Positions 48,437 to 57,217 of a stretch of 64,000 nucleotides of DNA are shown here, one piece after another. Within the stretch, counting starts at the first letter, position 1. The number at the start of each line of letters is the position of its first letter. The position numbers and the translations under genes were made by a program. Below the pieces are notes generated by a model. That model searched no databases. It was not told where the DNA came from and saw only the letters and a list, made by a program, of their open reading frames with translations. The stretch is from Prevotella sp. UBA2756 (GTDB lineage: Bacteria; Bacteroidota; Bacteroidia; Bacteroidales; Bacteroidaceae). The stretch covers positions 1 through 64,000 of the forward strand of contig DEJE01000016.1 of the NCBI GenBank assembly GCA_002353205.1, given 5' to 3'.

Positions 48437-48543
48437 CTGGCGCGCCCCGTACCTCTCCGATGGGAGAAACGCTCGACGAAACGGCGGCAAACGTCTTTAT
48501 CCGCTATAAATTTGAAATAAAAGTAAAAAAGATGCTTTATCGT

Positions 48544-48575
48544 TTTGGTGGATTGCGAGAAAAGCTGTATATTTG
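48544..48575 (+). promoter_or_regulatory. ptb-buk promoter
   Basis: TTTG (48544-48547), a 20-bp spacer and TATATTTG (48568-48575) match the Bacteroidetes consensus. The predicted start (near 48582) is 2 nt before the ATG at 48584 and 14 nt before that at 48596. Confidence 0.75.
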
Positions 48576-48595
48576 CGGAAAATATGCACGATACC

Positions 48596-49444
48596 ATGGA
48601 ACAAATCAAAGACTTTAGTGAAATATCGCAGCGCTTGCTGACACGCAAGCCGTGCAAAGTGGTGGCCGTAGAAGCCATCGACGACCATTCGCAAGAAGCC
48701 ATCGAGCGCGCACGGCGCGAAGGATGGGCCGACATCAAGGTGGTTCATCTCGACACGCCCGAGGAATCGGCCCGCGAAGCCGTGCGCATGGTGCACCGCG
48801 GAGAGGCTCAGGTGGTGATGAAGGGCATCCTGAACACCGACGTGCTGCTGCGCGCCATCATCAACAAGGACAACCGCGAGGAAGGTCTGCTGCCCGTGGG
48901 CAATGTGCTCTCGCACGTCTCGGCGATGAGGATTCCCACCTATCACAAGCTGCTGTTCATGACCGACCCGGCCGTGATTCCCAATCCCACGCTCGAACAG
49001 CGCATTGCACAGATACGCTACAGCATACGCCTCTGCGCCGCCTACGGTATCGCTGAGCCGCGCATCGCCCTGGTGCACTGCACGGAGAAAGTGTCGCCGA
49101 AGTTCCCCATCACGCTCGACTATGAGAAACTGGTGGAGATGTGCCGCGCAGGAGAGTTCGGGAAAGCCATCATTGACGGGCCCACCGACCTGAAGTGCGC
49201 CGTCGACAAGGAATCGGCCGACATCAAAGGCATCAAGAGTCCGCTCGAGGGCAACGCCGACGTCATCATCATGCCCGATATCGAGGCCGGCAACGTGTTC
49301 TACAAGGCCATCACCGCCTTCACCGACACCAAGCTGGCAGTGGGACTACAGGGCACCAGCTGCCCAGTGACGCTCACCTCGCGCAGCGACTCGGCCGAGA
49401 CGAAGTACAACAGTCTCGCCATGGCCTGCCTGCAGGTGGAGTGA
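48596..49444 (+). CDS. ptb: Phosphate butyryltransferase / phosphate acyltransferase
   Basis: The protein has 282 residues from the ATG at 48596 (MEQIKDFSEISQRLLTRKPC); the ATG at 48584 is possible but would be nearly leaderless. It belongs to the PTA_PTB family. Its motifs are GEAQVVMKGILNTDVLLRAI, LLPVGNVLSHVSAM, IIDGPTDLKCAVDKESADIK and IIMPDIEAGNVFYKAI. It exchanges CoA for phosphate on butyryl- or branched-chain acyl-CoA. Buk follows after 38 bp, so the pair turns acyl-CoA into carboxylic acid plus ATP. The substrate chain length is not readable from sequence. Confidence 0.92.
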   Translation: MEQIKDFSEISQRLLTRKPCKVVAVEAIDDHSQEAIERARREGWADIKVVHLDTPEESAREAVRMVHRGEAQVVMKGILNTDVLLRAIINKDNREEGLLPVGNVLSHVSAMRIPTYHKLLFMTDPAVIPNPTLEQRIAQIRYSIRLCAAYGIAEPRIALVHCTEKVSPKFPITLDYEKLVEMCRAGEFGKAIIDGPTDLKCAVDKESADIKGIKSPLEGNADVIIMPDIEAGNVFYKAITAFTDTKLAVGLQGTSCPVTLTSRSDSAETKYNSLAMACLQVE

Positions 49445-49482
49445 ACGGAAGAGAAGAAACAACTAAAAATCCTTACATATCT

Positions 49483-50547
49483 ATGAAAATCTTAGCTATC
49501 AATCCTGGAATGGTTTCCACAAAGGTGGGTGTCTTCAACAACGAAGACCTGGAATGGCACTCCACCCTGAACCATCCCTATGAGGAATTGTGTCAATACC
49601 CCTTTATCATGGATGAGTTCGACTACCGCAAGAAGAAGCTCGTCGAGGCCCTCGAGAAAGACGGCTACAAGATGCAGGACTTCAATGTGGTGGTGGGACG
49701 CGGCGGACTGGTGAAGCCCATCGAGAGCGGCGTCTACGAACTGAACGACAAAGTGATCGAGGACACCATGCACCCTCGACTCCATCATGCCTGCAACCTG
49801 GGGTCGCTCATCGCGCTCAGCATTGCCAAGGAGATTCCCGGCTGCCGCGCTTTTACGGTGGATCCCGGCGTGGTTGACGAGCTCGACGACGTAGCCCGCA
49901 TCACGGGTCTGCCCGAACTGCCCCACCAGACCATCTGGCACGCCCTGAACCAGCGCGAGATTGCCAAGCGCTACTGCCGCGAGCACGGTGTGAAATACGA
50001 GGAACAGGACCTCATCGTGTGCCACATGGGAAGCGGCATGTCGTTCGGACTGCACAAGCACGGGCGCACCGTGGAGTGCAACGACGCACTGAGCGGCGAC
50101 GGTCCCTTCAGCGTGTCGCGTGCCGGCATGCTGCCCTCGGTGCAGTTGGTGAAGCTCTGCTACAGCGGGAAGTATACGGAGAAGGAAATGCTGCGCAAAC
50201 TCAACGGCCACAGTGGTCTCACCGCACATCTGGGAACGAACGACTGCATCGAAGTGGAGCGTCGCATTGCGGCTGGCGACAAGCACGCCAAGCTGGTCTT
50301 CGACGCGATGATCTACCAGACGGCACGTTACCTCGGCTCGCTGGCTCCGGTCAACTGCGGCAAGATTGATGCCATCTTGCTCACAGGAGCGATTGCCCAC
50401 AGCAAGTATGTCACCGACGAACTGCGCCGCCGACTAGAGTATCTGGCTCCCGTCTTCGTCTATCCGGGCGAGGACGAGCTGACAGCTCTCGCTCATAACG
50501 CATACCGCGCCATGACCGGTCAGCAGGAAATCAAAGAATATAAATAA
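49483..50547 (+). CDS. buk: Butyrate kinase
   Basis: This 354-residue ASKHA-fold kinase starts MKILAINPGMVSTKVGVFNN at 49483. The longer frame upstream overlaps ptb in another frame and is rejected. Motifs are VVGRGGLVKPIESGVYELND, HACNLGSLIALSIAKEIPGC, FTVDPGVVDEL, ICHMGSGMS-like VCHMGSGMSFGLHKHGRTVE, and ILTGAIAHSKYV. It phosphorylates butyrate, or in reverse makes ATP from butyryl phosphate. It is cotranscribed with ptb and faces the convergent TPR gene at 50567. Confidence 0.95.
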   Translation: MKILAINPGMVSTKVGVFNNEDLEWHSTLNHPYEELCQYPFIMDEFDYRKKKLVEALEKDGYKMQDFNVVVGRGGLVKPIESGVYELNDKVIEDTMHPRLHHACNLGSLIALSIAKEIPGCRAFTVDPGVVDELDDVARITGLPELPHQTIWHALNQREIAKRYCREHGVKYEEQDLIVCHMGSGMSFGLHKHGRTVECNDALSGDGPFSVSRAGMLPSVQLVKLCYSGKYTEKEMLRKLNGHSGLTAHLGTNDCIEVERRIAAGDKHAKLVFDAMIYQTARYLGSLAPVNCGKIDAILLTGAIAHSKYVTDELRRRLEYLAPVFVYPGEDELTALAHNAYRAMTGQQEIKEYK

Positions 50548-50566
50548 GGAAACGGCAATACCGACC

Positions 50567-52594
50567 CTACTTCGTGCGGTATTTCTTGATGACGCCATAC
50601 GCATCGTAAAGACCTAACTCGCCTGCCTTGCTGAGGTCTTCGATACCCTTTTCGAGCTGGCCGCTGTTGATGAAGGCCAGCCCACGGTTATAGTAGGCTT
50701 CAGCTAAGCGCGGCTCCATATCGAGGGCACGCGTATAGTCGTCGATGGCTTTCTTGTATTCTTTACGCGCCGCATAGACATTGGCTCGGTCGTAGAGAAT
50801 ATAGGGATTGTGGGGATTGAGCTGGGCTGCCTTGGCGAAGTCGTCAAGGGTGCCCAGTGATTTCAGTTTGCTTTCGATACCTTGCGATTGGGCGAACTCG
50901 TTGATGAGCGACTGGCAAACGGCTCGCTGCCAATAGGCCATGGCCAGCGTGCTGTCTTGCTGCACGTAGGCCGTGAGGTCGTTGATAGCAGCATCGAAAT
51001 TCTGCGTCACGGCATAGGCTATGGCGCGCTGAACGAGCAGTCCCTTCTCGCGGTTCAGGTTTTTGATGGCGTCGATAGCCACCGACAGGGTGTCGATAAG
51101 CGAGAAATATGCTTTGGTCTCACCCTCCGACAGCGTCTTGGGATTGCACGTGATGTTGATGCGATGACGGGGAGCGGCGGTCTGGTTGAAATGTTCCACC
51201 TCGCTGTCGAAAGCCGTATAGGAACTCACGTCGGCATCGCTCTTTCGATAAGAGATGACATACATCGGCATGAACTCATCGCCCACCTTCCTGTTCTGCA
51301 CGCGGCCGCGATAAGCACTGCTGTACTCGTGTTCCACCTCCTGCTCATCGGCTTCGACCAACTGGTTGTATTTATCGAGGTCGATGTCGCTCATCTTGCG
51401 GACTTCCTTCTTTTTCTTGCTGCTCCAACGCTGCTGTCGGCCCAGGTGTTTGTCCATCTGTGCCTTGAAAATGCGGAATTCGTCCATCTCAGCCTTCGCC
51501 GTCATGCCCAGACGACGGTAGCAGTTGGCTCTGTAGTGCAGTCCGGTCCAGAAGTTCGGGAACTGCTCGATGACGGTCGAATAGTCGCTGATTGCGCCAT
51601 AGAGGTCGCCGGTGCGGTCGCGCAGAAGCGCACGATTGAAGATGGCCATGAAGTTATTGGGCTCGCGCTGGATGATGAAATCGAAGTCGTCGATGGCCCT
51701 GTTGTCGTCGCCCACCTGCACTCGCAGCTGCCCGCGGTTGTAATGTGCGAGGAAATTGTTGGGATCCAGCTCAATGGCCTTGTCATAGTCGGCCATCGCA
51801 CCGCGCAGGTTGTTGATGTTGTAGCGTGCTAATGCTCGGTTCACATAGTTGTTGGCCACGGTGGGTTTCAGATGGATAGCGCGGCTGAGCTGCTGGTCGG
51901 CATCCTTCCATTTGCGTTTTGTCAGACTCATCATGGCGCGCACTGTCCATGCCTCACCATCGTAAGGATCCAGCTCGAGCGACTTGTCGAGATACTTCGC
52001 ACCGGCCACCGTATCTTTCTGCTGCAGACAGACCTCGCACTTCAGCTGATACACTTTGGCATTCTTGCTCCACCTGACCATCATCGAATCGAGTTCAAAG
52101 TTGGCCTTGTCGTAATCCTTGTAGTTGATGCGGCACAGAGCACGGTTGAACCACAGACCTTGGCTGGTAGGGTCTTGCACGATAGCCTTGTCGTAGTCGG
52201 CCGCAGCCTCCTCGAACTTCTTCTGCCGGATGCGACAGATGCCGCGCAGGTCGTAGAGTCCGGCGATGTATGGGTTCAGGCTGATGGCTTCCGTACAATC
52301 ACTCTCTGCCCCGACATAGTCGTCGAGGTTGTATTTCGCGATGGCTCGGAAGTACCAGGGTTCATAAAGATAGGGCTTGGCTGTGATGGCTTGGTTGAAA
52401 TACTGCATGGAAAGGACATAGTCCTCGTAATAAAGGGCACTGCGACCAGCCATCAGCACGCGGTCGATGTTGTATTGTGCCGACAAACGAAAACAGGAAA
52501 GCAAGAAAAAAGCGAGCAAGACGAGTCGCGGAAGAAGGGAGCATCTGCTCTTCTTCGCACCCGACACATTCTTGCAGAAGACCGTTCTATCCAT
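50567..52594 (-). CDS. Large exported TPR-repeat protein
   Basis: The 675-residue protein has a signal sequence at about residues 22-40 (RLVLLAFFLLSCFRLSAQYN). About fourteen TPR units follow, such as PWYFRAIAKYNLDDYVGAES, GLWFNRALCRINYKDYDKAN, and near the C-terminus AEAYYNRGLAFINSGQLEKG. A basic interruption lies at about 385-450 (KHLGRQQRWSSKKKKEVRKM). It is probably a periplasmic or outer-membrane scaffold, but no partner can be named. It lies 51 bp after def in the SPOR-ruvX-def-TPR run. Confidence 0.85.
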   Translation of the reverse strand: MDRTVFCKNVSGAKKSRCSLLPRLVLLAFFLLSCFRLSAQYNIDRVLMAGRSALYYEDYVLSMQYFNQAITAKPYLYEPWYFRAIAKYNLDDYVGAESDCTEAISLNPYIAGLYDLRGICRIRQKKFEEAAADYDKAIVQDPTSQGLWFNRALCRINYKDYDKANFELDSMMVRWSKNAKVYQLKCEVCLQQKDTVAGAKYLDKSLELDPYDGEAWTVRAMMSLTKRKWKDADQQLSRAIHLKPTVANNYVNRALARYNINNLRGAMADYDKAIELDPNNFLAHYNRGQLRVQVGDDNRAIDDFDFIIQREPNNFMAIFNRALLRDRTGDLYGAISDYSTVIEQFPNFWTGLHYRANCYRRLGMTAKAEMDEFRIFKAQMDKHLGRQQRWSSKKKKEVRKMSDIDLDKYNQLVEADEQEVEHEYSSAYRGRVQNRKVGDEFMPMYVISYRKSDADVSSYTAFDSEVEHFNQTAAPRHRINITCNPKTLSEGETKAYFSLIDTLSVAIDAIKNLNREKGLLVQRAIAYAVTQNFDAAINDLTAYVQQDSTLAMAYWQRAVCQSLINEFAQSQGIESKLKSLGTLDDFAKAAQLNPHNPYILYDRANVYAARKEYKKAIDDYTRALDMEPRLAEAYYNRGLAFINSGQLEKGIEDLSKAGELGLYDAYGVIKKYRTK

Positions 52595-52645
52595 GTTCGG
52601 CTACAGTCTTTTTCCTTTTTTCTACCTTTCCTGCGTATGTTGTTC

Positions 52646-53206
52646 TTACCTGCGCACCGCTTTGGTACGGTATGAGCAGCGATACTTGCCCAGCGTGAGC
52701 GACTTCAGCTTGTTCTTGATGAGCTGCCGGCGCAAAGGTGAGATACGGTCGATGAAGAGATGAGCGTCGAGATGGTCGAATTCATGCTGCATGACACGTG
52801 CCAGATAGCCCTCGATCCACTCGTCGTGCTCCACACGGTCGATGTCTTCGTATTTCACGCGGATGCGGGTCGGGCGTGTCACCTTCTCATGGATGCCGGG
52901 CAACGAGAGGCATCCCTCCTCCATTGTGTCGGTGTGTTCCTCGTCGCGCTCGATGATATGCGGGTTGATGTAGGCCTTACGGAAGCCTTTGTATTCGGGC
53001 ATGTCTTCAGAAAGCACGTCAAGGTCGATGACCACCACGCGGATGTTGAGCCCCACCTGTGGTGCTGCCAGCCCGATTCCTTCAGAAGCGTCGAGCGTCT
53101 CGAACATATTATCGACGAGCTGCGACAACTCGGGATAGTCCTTTGGAATGTCCTGCGACTCCTTTCGCAGCACACCCTGTCCATATATATAAATAGGTAG
53201 AATCAT
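52646..53206 (-). CDS. def: Peptide deformylase
   Basis: This 186-residue metalloenzyme removes N-formyl groups from nascent proteins. The three motifs are GIGLAAPQ (residues 43-50), EGCLSLPG (97-104, metal ligand Cys99) and QHEFDH (140-145, His141, Glu142, His145). The length and N-terminus (MILPIYIYGQGVLRKESQ) are typical. The gene follows ruvX by 99 bp and precedes the TPR gene. Confidence 0.97.
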   Translation of the reverse strand: MILPIYIYGQGVLRKESQDIPKDYPELSQLVDNMFETLDASEGIGLAAPQVGLNIRVVVIDLDVLSEDMPEYKGFRKAYINPHIIERDEEHTDTMEEGCLSLPGIHEKVTRPTRIRVKYEDIDRVEHDEWIEGYLARVMQHEFDHLDAHLFIDRISPLRRQLIKNKLKSLTLGKYRCSYRTKAVRR

Positions 53207-53305
53207 TTCTGGAAATAAAAGTGTTTCATATACAAGTGGTCTGTCGCCTGGCAGTTGTAAAAAACGAGCACTTCTGTGAGCGCCACACTACCGAGGTGAC
53301 TCACG

Positions 53306-53728
53306 TTACAGCGCATGCCGCCGGCTTTCCAAATAGCTCTGCAGGATAATGGTGGCGCTGATTTCATCGACGAGAGCCTTGTCTTGCCTTGCTTTCTTGC
53401 GCAGGCCGCCAGCCAACATGGCCTGATGGGCCAGTACCGACGTGTAACGCTCGTCAACATACTCGATAGGCACGTCGGGCTCCGCTTTTTTCCACCACGC
53501 CACAAACTGCTCCACGCGTTGAAGGTTCTCGCTCGGCATGCCATTAGGTTGCATGGGGCGGCCGATGATGACGCGTTCCACGTTCTCGCTGGCGATGTAA
53601 CGCTTCAGGAAGTCGAACAGCTCAGACGTAGAAACAGTCGCCAACCCATTGGCAATAATCTGCAACGGGTCGGTGACTGCTATTCCTGTACGTCGTTTAC
53701 CGTAGTCGATGGAGAGGATTCTCGCCAA
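53306..53728 (-). CDS. ruvX: Putative pre-16S rRNA nuclease / Holliday junction resolvase RuvX (YqgF)
   Basis: This 140-residue RNase H-fold protein has the conserved SIDYGKRRTGIAVTDP at the N-terminus, VIIGRPMQPNG, and YVDERYTSVLAHQAM with the acidic active-site residues, and a late Asp in KALVDEISATIILQSYLE. YqgF proteins mature the 16S rRNA 5' end in E. coli. It starts 11 bp after the SPOR gene stop, so cotranscription is likely. Confidence 0.95.
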   Translation of the reverse strand: MARILSIDYGKRRTGIAVTDPLQIIANGLATVSTSELFDFLKRYIASENVERVIIGRPMQPNGMPSENLQRVEQFVAWWKKAEPDVPIEYVDERYTSVLAHQAMLAGGLRKKARQDKALVDEISATIILQSYLESRRHAL

Positions 53729-53739
53729 GCCGTCGGGTA

Positions 53740-54240
53740 TTAGCGCTTGTTGAAGAGCAACCAGGCTCCTTCGTATCTGTTGCGGAACTCGTTACGGCTA
53801 CGCACGGCACTTGCCTTATCGTCGAAAGTAGCAGCGATGACACGGAACATGTTGTTTCCGCTGTTGTAGGCAATCTGTGCGTTATAGCCGGCATTGCGGA
53901 GCTGCTGGCACAGACCTTCGGCGTTAGCCTTCACAGAGAAAGAGCCAACCACGACGCTGTAGTTACTCAGACCGGCACCGTCGACGACCTGCAGACTCTC
54001 CTGGCGCACAGAAACATTGTCGTAGTTATCGGTAACGACGGTCTCTGTAGCAGGGCGAGTGGTGACGGGAGCGACCACCGCAGGCTCTTCTGTTGTCGTC
54101 GGGTTGTTCTGAGCGAGTGCTGCCTCCTGAGCCTTAGCCTTCTCATAAGCCTTGCGATAAGCGCTTTCCTTGCTTGATCCGCAACTTGTCAATGCCAATG
54201 CAACAGCTAAACCTGCGCATACTACCATGTACTTCTTCAT
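53740..54240 (-). CDS. SPOR-domain lipoprotein
   Basis: This 166-residue lipoprotein (MKKYMVVCAGLAVALALTS then Cys20) has an Ala/Glu/Lys helix, a Thr/Pro-rich linker, and a C-terminal SPOR domain at about 88-166 (YSVVVGSFSVKANAEGLCQQ, then MFRVIAATFDDKASAVRSRN). SPOR domains bind denuded septal peptidoglycan, so it probably acts at the division site. It is the first gene of the run with ruvX, def and the TPR gene, and is divergent from the YtxH gene. Confidence 0.92.
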   Translation of the reverse strand: MKKYMVVCAGLAVALALTSCGSSKESAYRKAYEKAKAQEAALAQNNPTTTEEPAVVAPVTTRPATETVVTDNYDNVSVRQESLQVVDGAGLSNYSVVVGSFSVKANAEGLCQQLRNAGYNAQIAYNSGNNMFRVIAATFDDKASAVRSRNEFRNRYEGAWLLFNKR

Positions 54241-54417
54241 AGATGTTCTTTATTTTAGAATTAAACTTGTTATTCTGAATTCCCTGTTATGGGTGTTGAC
54301 ATGCAACAAAATTCTGTGCGAAATTACACAAAATAGCGGAAAAACGACAGAAAAGCGCACATAAAGTTTGTTAAATGAAGGAAATAGTCGCTTTTTAACA
54401 AAAAATGTACTTGCTTT

Positions 54418-54450
54418 TTGTTGTTTTTTCACAGAAAATGACTAAATTTG
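54418..54450 (+). promoter_or_regulatory. Promoter of the YtxH-holin operon
   Basis: TTTG (54418-54421) and TAAATTTG (54443-54450) are about 21 bp apart. The predicted start is near 54457. Confidence 0.65.
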
Positions 54451-54494
54451 CGCTTCGAGAAAACATTATCAACAAAATCAATAAAACAACGATT

Positions 54495-54713
54495 ATGAAG
54501 ACAATTGGTTACATTGGCGCATTCCTCGGCGGTGCCATCGCCGGCGCAGCATTAGGTATTCTGATGGCTCCAGAAAAGGGAACCGACACTCGCGTGAAGA
54601 TTTCCGACGCCATCGACGACTTCTGCAAGAAGCACAACATCAACCTTTCGAAGAAAGAAATCGGCGATTTGGCTGACGACATCAAGGAAACCGTTGAGGA
54701 CGTTATCGATTAA
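54495..54713 (+). CDS. YtxH-like small membrane protein
   Basis: This 72-residue protein starts MKTIGYIGAFLGGAIAGAAL, with a Gly/Ala-rich membrane helix followed by the YtxH signature LGILMAPEKGTDTR and an amphipathic helix. YtxH proteins are often stress-linked, but their mechanism is unknown. Its stop overlaps the next gene's start (TAATGG), giving an operon with the holin-like and 85-residue proteins. Confidence 0.88.
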   Translation: MKTIGYIGAFLGGAIAGAALGILMAPEKGTDTRVKISDAIDDFCKKHNINLSKKEIGDLADDIKETVEDVID

Positions 54714-55069
54714 TGGCTCTGATGTTTTCTAACGACAAGAACATAGAGACCATCGGCCAACTGGTTGACGCGCTGAAGCATTACGTCGGGCTGCAGAATG
54801 AATATCTGCGGCTCGATGTAATCGAGAAAGTGGTGCGCCTGATCACGACGCTTGTCATGGTGGCCGTGACGCTCCTCATCATCATTATCATCTTCATCTA
54901 CCTTTCGTTTGCCGCTGCCTACGCCATGGCACCCTCGCTGGGCTACCCTGTGGCCTTCCTCATTGTGGCTGCTTTCTACGTGCTGGTGTTCCTGTTGTTC
55001 CTGGCATTCCGCAAGAACTGGGTAGAGAAGCCGCTGGTGAGATTCCTGGCCAGCATGCTGATGGAGTGA
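54713..55069 (+). CDS. Phage-holin-family (Holin-X type) membrane protein
   Basis: The 118-residue protein has a soluble N-terminus (NIETIGQLVDALKHYVGLQN) and two transmembrane helices at about 44-70 and 76-98. This is the layout of the putative actinobacterial Holin-X superfamily, widespread in chromosomes with no phage context. It is coupled to YtxH by an overlapping start. The pairing of YtxH and this protein is common in Bacteroidetes and suggests an envelope-stress module rather than a lysis gene. Confidence 0.8.
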   Translation: MALMFSNDKNIETIGQLVDALKHYVGLQNEYLRLDVIEKVVRLITTLVMVAVTLLIIIIIFIYLSFAAAYAMAPSLGYPVAFLIVAAFYVLVFLLFLAFRKNWVEKPLVRFLASMLME

Positions 55070-55134
55070 CAATGCATCAATCTGGTGAAACTATCGACAA
55101 ATACATACCTTCAGAAGAATAGGAGTTTCCGTTT

Positions 55135-55392
55135 ATGACAGAGAACCAGCAGACCCGACCAACGTTTACTACCCTGGAAGCCATCAGCGACCGGAAGGCT
55201 CAGCTGCTGAAAGAGATTCGCAAAGACAGCACTCAGATCACCAAGCTGCACCAGCAACTCTTCAGCAAGCCCACCGCCCTGACCACGAGGAAGGGCAAAG
55301 GCCTCAACATGTCGGGACTGATGAGCACGGGCGCAGGAGTGCTCGACGGGCTGATTCTCGCTTGGAAGCTGTATCGGAAATTCAAGAAATAA
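55135..55392 (+). CDS. Small conserved hypothetical protein of the YtxH operon
   Basis: The 85-residue protein has a charged helical N-terminus (TTLEAISDRKAQLLKEIRKD) and a short hydrophobic helix near the C-terminus (GLMSTGAGVLDGLILAWKLY) ending in a basic tail. This looks like a peripheral or single-pass membrane protein. It follows the holin-like gene by 65 bp in the same direction. I do not know the family name. Confidence 0.72.
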   Translation: MTENQQTRPTFTTLEAISDRKAQLLKEIRKDSTQITKLHQQLFSKPTALTTRKGKGLNMSGLMSTGAGVLDGLILAWKLYRKFKK

Positions 55393-55432
55393 CCCCTTGT
55401 TCCTTCCTCCTTCTTGAGCGAAGGAAATAATT

Positions 55433-56200
55433 CTATGCTATTTCTACGACCTGCCCGTCGTACGCGAGCTGTATGTCGGCAGGCAGTTGGCGGTTGACTT
55501 CTTCGTGCAGTCCGATGTCGTGGCACGAATGAACCAACCACGTTCTTCGTGCCCCTACCTTTCGTGCAAAACGGATGGCGTCGTCTACGTTCTGATGGGC
55601 ATGGTGATCGGGCGCAAAGCGCAGGGCATTCACCACCAGTGTCTCGGCTCCTTCCACGTATGGCATCTCTTCTTCGGGAATGGTTTTCATGTCGGTGATA
55701 TAAGCCAAGGGACCGATGCGGAAGCCGAAGATGGGCAGCTTGCCATGGTTCACAACGAAAGGCACGACGGTCAGTTCGTTCACCTGCAACGGCCGATGGG
55801 CAGCAATCACATGCAGATTGATGGAGGGAGCCCCCGGATATCGGTTCTCGGCAAAGCAATAAGGCACTGTCTGCATCAGCCCGCGCGCCGTGGCCTCGTT
55901 CGAATAGACGTTCACCTGGCCGAACTGGCAGAACGGCCTCAGGTCGTCGATGCCCCCTACATGGTCGTAGTGGATGTGTGTCAGGAGCACGGCATCGATC
56001 TTTCTGAACGTCTGAGCAAGCATCTGCTGACGGAAATCGGGACCTGTATCAATCAGAATGCGCGTGTCCTCGGTCTCGATCATGGCCGAACAGCGCAGGC
56101 GCTTGTCGTGCTGATCAGTGCTTTGGCACACCTTACAGGTGCACCCGATGGCCGGCACGCCCACCGATGTTCCCGTTCCCAAGAATGTGAGCTTCATCAT
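55433..56200 (-). CDS. MBL-fold metallo-hydrolase (PhnP-like)
   Basis: This 255-residue metallo-beta-lactamase-fold enzyme has the metal motif THIHYDHVGG (His75, His77, Asp79, His80). It also has SVGVPAIGCTCKVCQSTD near the N-terminus, typical of PhnP-like phosphodiesterases, and LVNHGKLP-like VVNHGKLPIFGFR and HSCHDIGLHEE. It probably cleaves a small phosphodiester or cyclic nucleotide. Cellular substrate unknown. It starts 3 bp after murB and is the last gene of the DUF4348-murB-MBL operon. Confidence 0.88.
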   Translation of the reverse strand: MMKLTFLGTGTSVGVPAIGCTCKVCQSTDQHDKRLRCSAMIETEDTRILIDTGPDFRQQMLAQTFRKIDAVLLTHIHYDHVGGIDDLRPFCQFGQVNVYSNEATARGLMQTVPYCFAENRYPGAPSINLHVIAAHRPLQVNELTVVPFVVNHGKLPIFGFRIGPLAYITDMKTIPEEEMPYVEGAETLVVNALRFAPDHHAHQNVDDAIRFARKVGARRTWLVHSCHDIGLHEEVNRQLPADIQLAYDGQVVEIA

Positions 56201-56203
56201 CTG

Positions 56204-57217
56204 TCAGATAATATTTACCTCTGGGTGGATGTCGATGCCGAAGCGTGCCTTCACATCCCGCCTGACAGCTTCGCAGAGCGCAACAATCTCGGCGCCCGTG
56301 GCACCACCTTTGTTCACCAACACAAGAGCCTGTTTCGAGTGAACGCCGGCATTTCCCTGCCGACGGCCTTTCCATCCACATTGCTCTATCATCCATCCGG
56401 CCGGAATCTTCACATGGTCTTCGTCGACATCGTAGTGCGGCATGTTGTCGTATTGCGCTGCCAGTTCCTGGTATTTCGCGCGGTCCACGACGGGATTCAT
56501 GAAGAAACTGCCGGCGTTGCCCTCCACCTTCGGGTCTGGAAGCTTGGCATTTCTGATGTCGATAATCGTCTGCCGAAGCTCTGCTGCCGTCGGTTGGCTG
56601 ATGCCGCGCCGCTCCAGTTCCGAGCGGATATTGCCGTATTCCACGTTCAGACGGCTGTCTTTCGGAAGACGGTACGACACCTTCGTGATGAGGAAACGGT
56701 TGCGCCAGTCGTGCTTGAAACGGCTGTCGCGATACCCATACCGGCATTCTTCTCGACCGATGGCAACCATTTGGCCCGTCGGAATGTCGACGGCATGTAT
56801 CTCTTCGACGAACTGTCCTACCTCAGCCCCATAGGCTCCGATGTTCTGAACGGCCGATGCTCCCACGTCACCGGGGATGAGCGAGAGGTTCACAAGGCTG
56901 CCGTTCTGCCGCTCCACGCACCAGGCCACGACGTCGTCCCATCGTTCCCCACTGCCGCAGAGCACTACCGAGCAGTCCGACCTGTCTTCCATCGAAATGC
57001 CCTTGATGGCAGAATGCACCACGATGCCGTCGAAATCTTTTGTCAGCAACAGGTTGCTCCCTTCACCTATTATAATATATGGAGAGTCAGCCTCGCGAAT
57101 GATGGCGGCCGTCTGTCGCGCCTCCTCCTCGTTGGTGTATTCAAGAAAACGTCGGCAACGGGCCTCGATGCCGAACGTGTTATGATCTTTCAGGCTATAG
57201 TTTCTCAGATCCTTCAT
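56204..57217 (-). CDS. murB: UDP-N-acetylenolpyruvoylglucosamine reductase
   Basis: This 337-residue FAD enzyme makes UDP-MurNAc. The N-terminus NYSLKDHNTFGIEARCRRFL, the FAD-binding IIIGEGSNLLLTKDF, and the active-site GYRDSRFK (substrate/FAD) and NAGSFFMNPVV (catalytic Ser) motifs identify a type I MurB, with KQALVLVNKGGATGAEI near the end. Its start overlaps the DUF4348 gene's stop by 4 bp. It works in cytoplasmic peptidoglycan precursor synthesis. Confidence 0.97.
   Translation of the reverse strand: MKDLRNYSLKDHNTFGIEARCRRFLEYTNEEEARQTAAIIREADSPYIIIGEGSNLLLTKDFDGIVVHSAIKGISMEDRSDCSVVLCGSGERWDDVVAWCVERQNGSLVNLSLIPGDVGASAVQNIGAYGAEVGQFVEEIHAVDIPTGQMVAIGREECRYGYRDSRFKHDWRNRFLITKVSYRLPKDSRLNVEYGNIRSELERRGISQPTAAELRQTIIDIRNAKLPDPKVEGNAGSFFMNPVVDRAKYQELAAQYDNMPHYDVDEDHVKIPAGWMIEQCGWKGRRQGNAGVHSKQALVLVNKGGATGAEIVALCEAVRRDVKARFGIDIHPEVNII

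Noticed and set aside
53203..53544. Minus-strand open frame overlapping ruvX
   Set aside because: Out-of-frame shadow of ruvX running into the def leader. No motif.
54713..55069. Prophage lysis gene (holin)
   Set aside because: No endolysin or phage structural gene nearby. The YtxH-coupled Holin-X-type protein is a chromosomal envelope gene.
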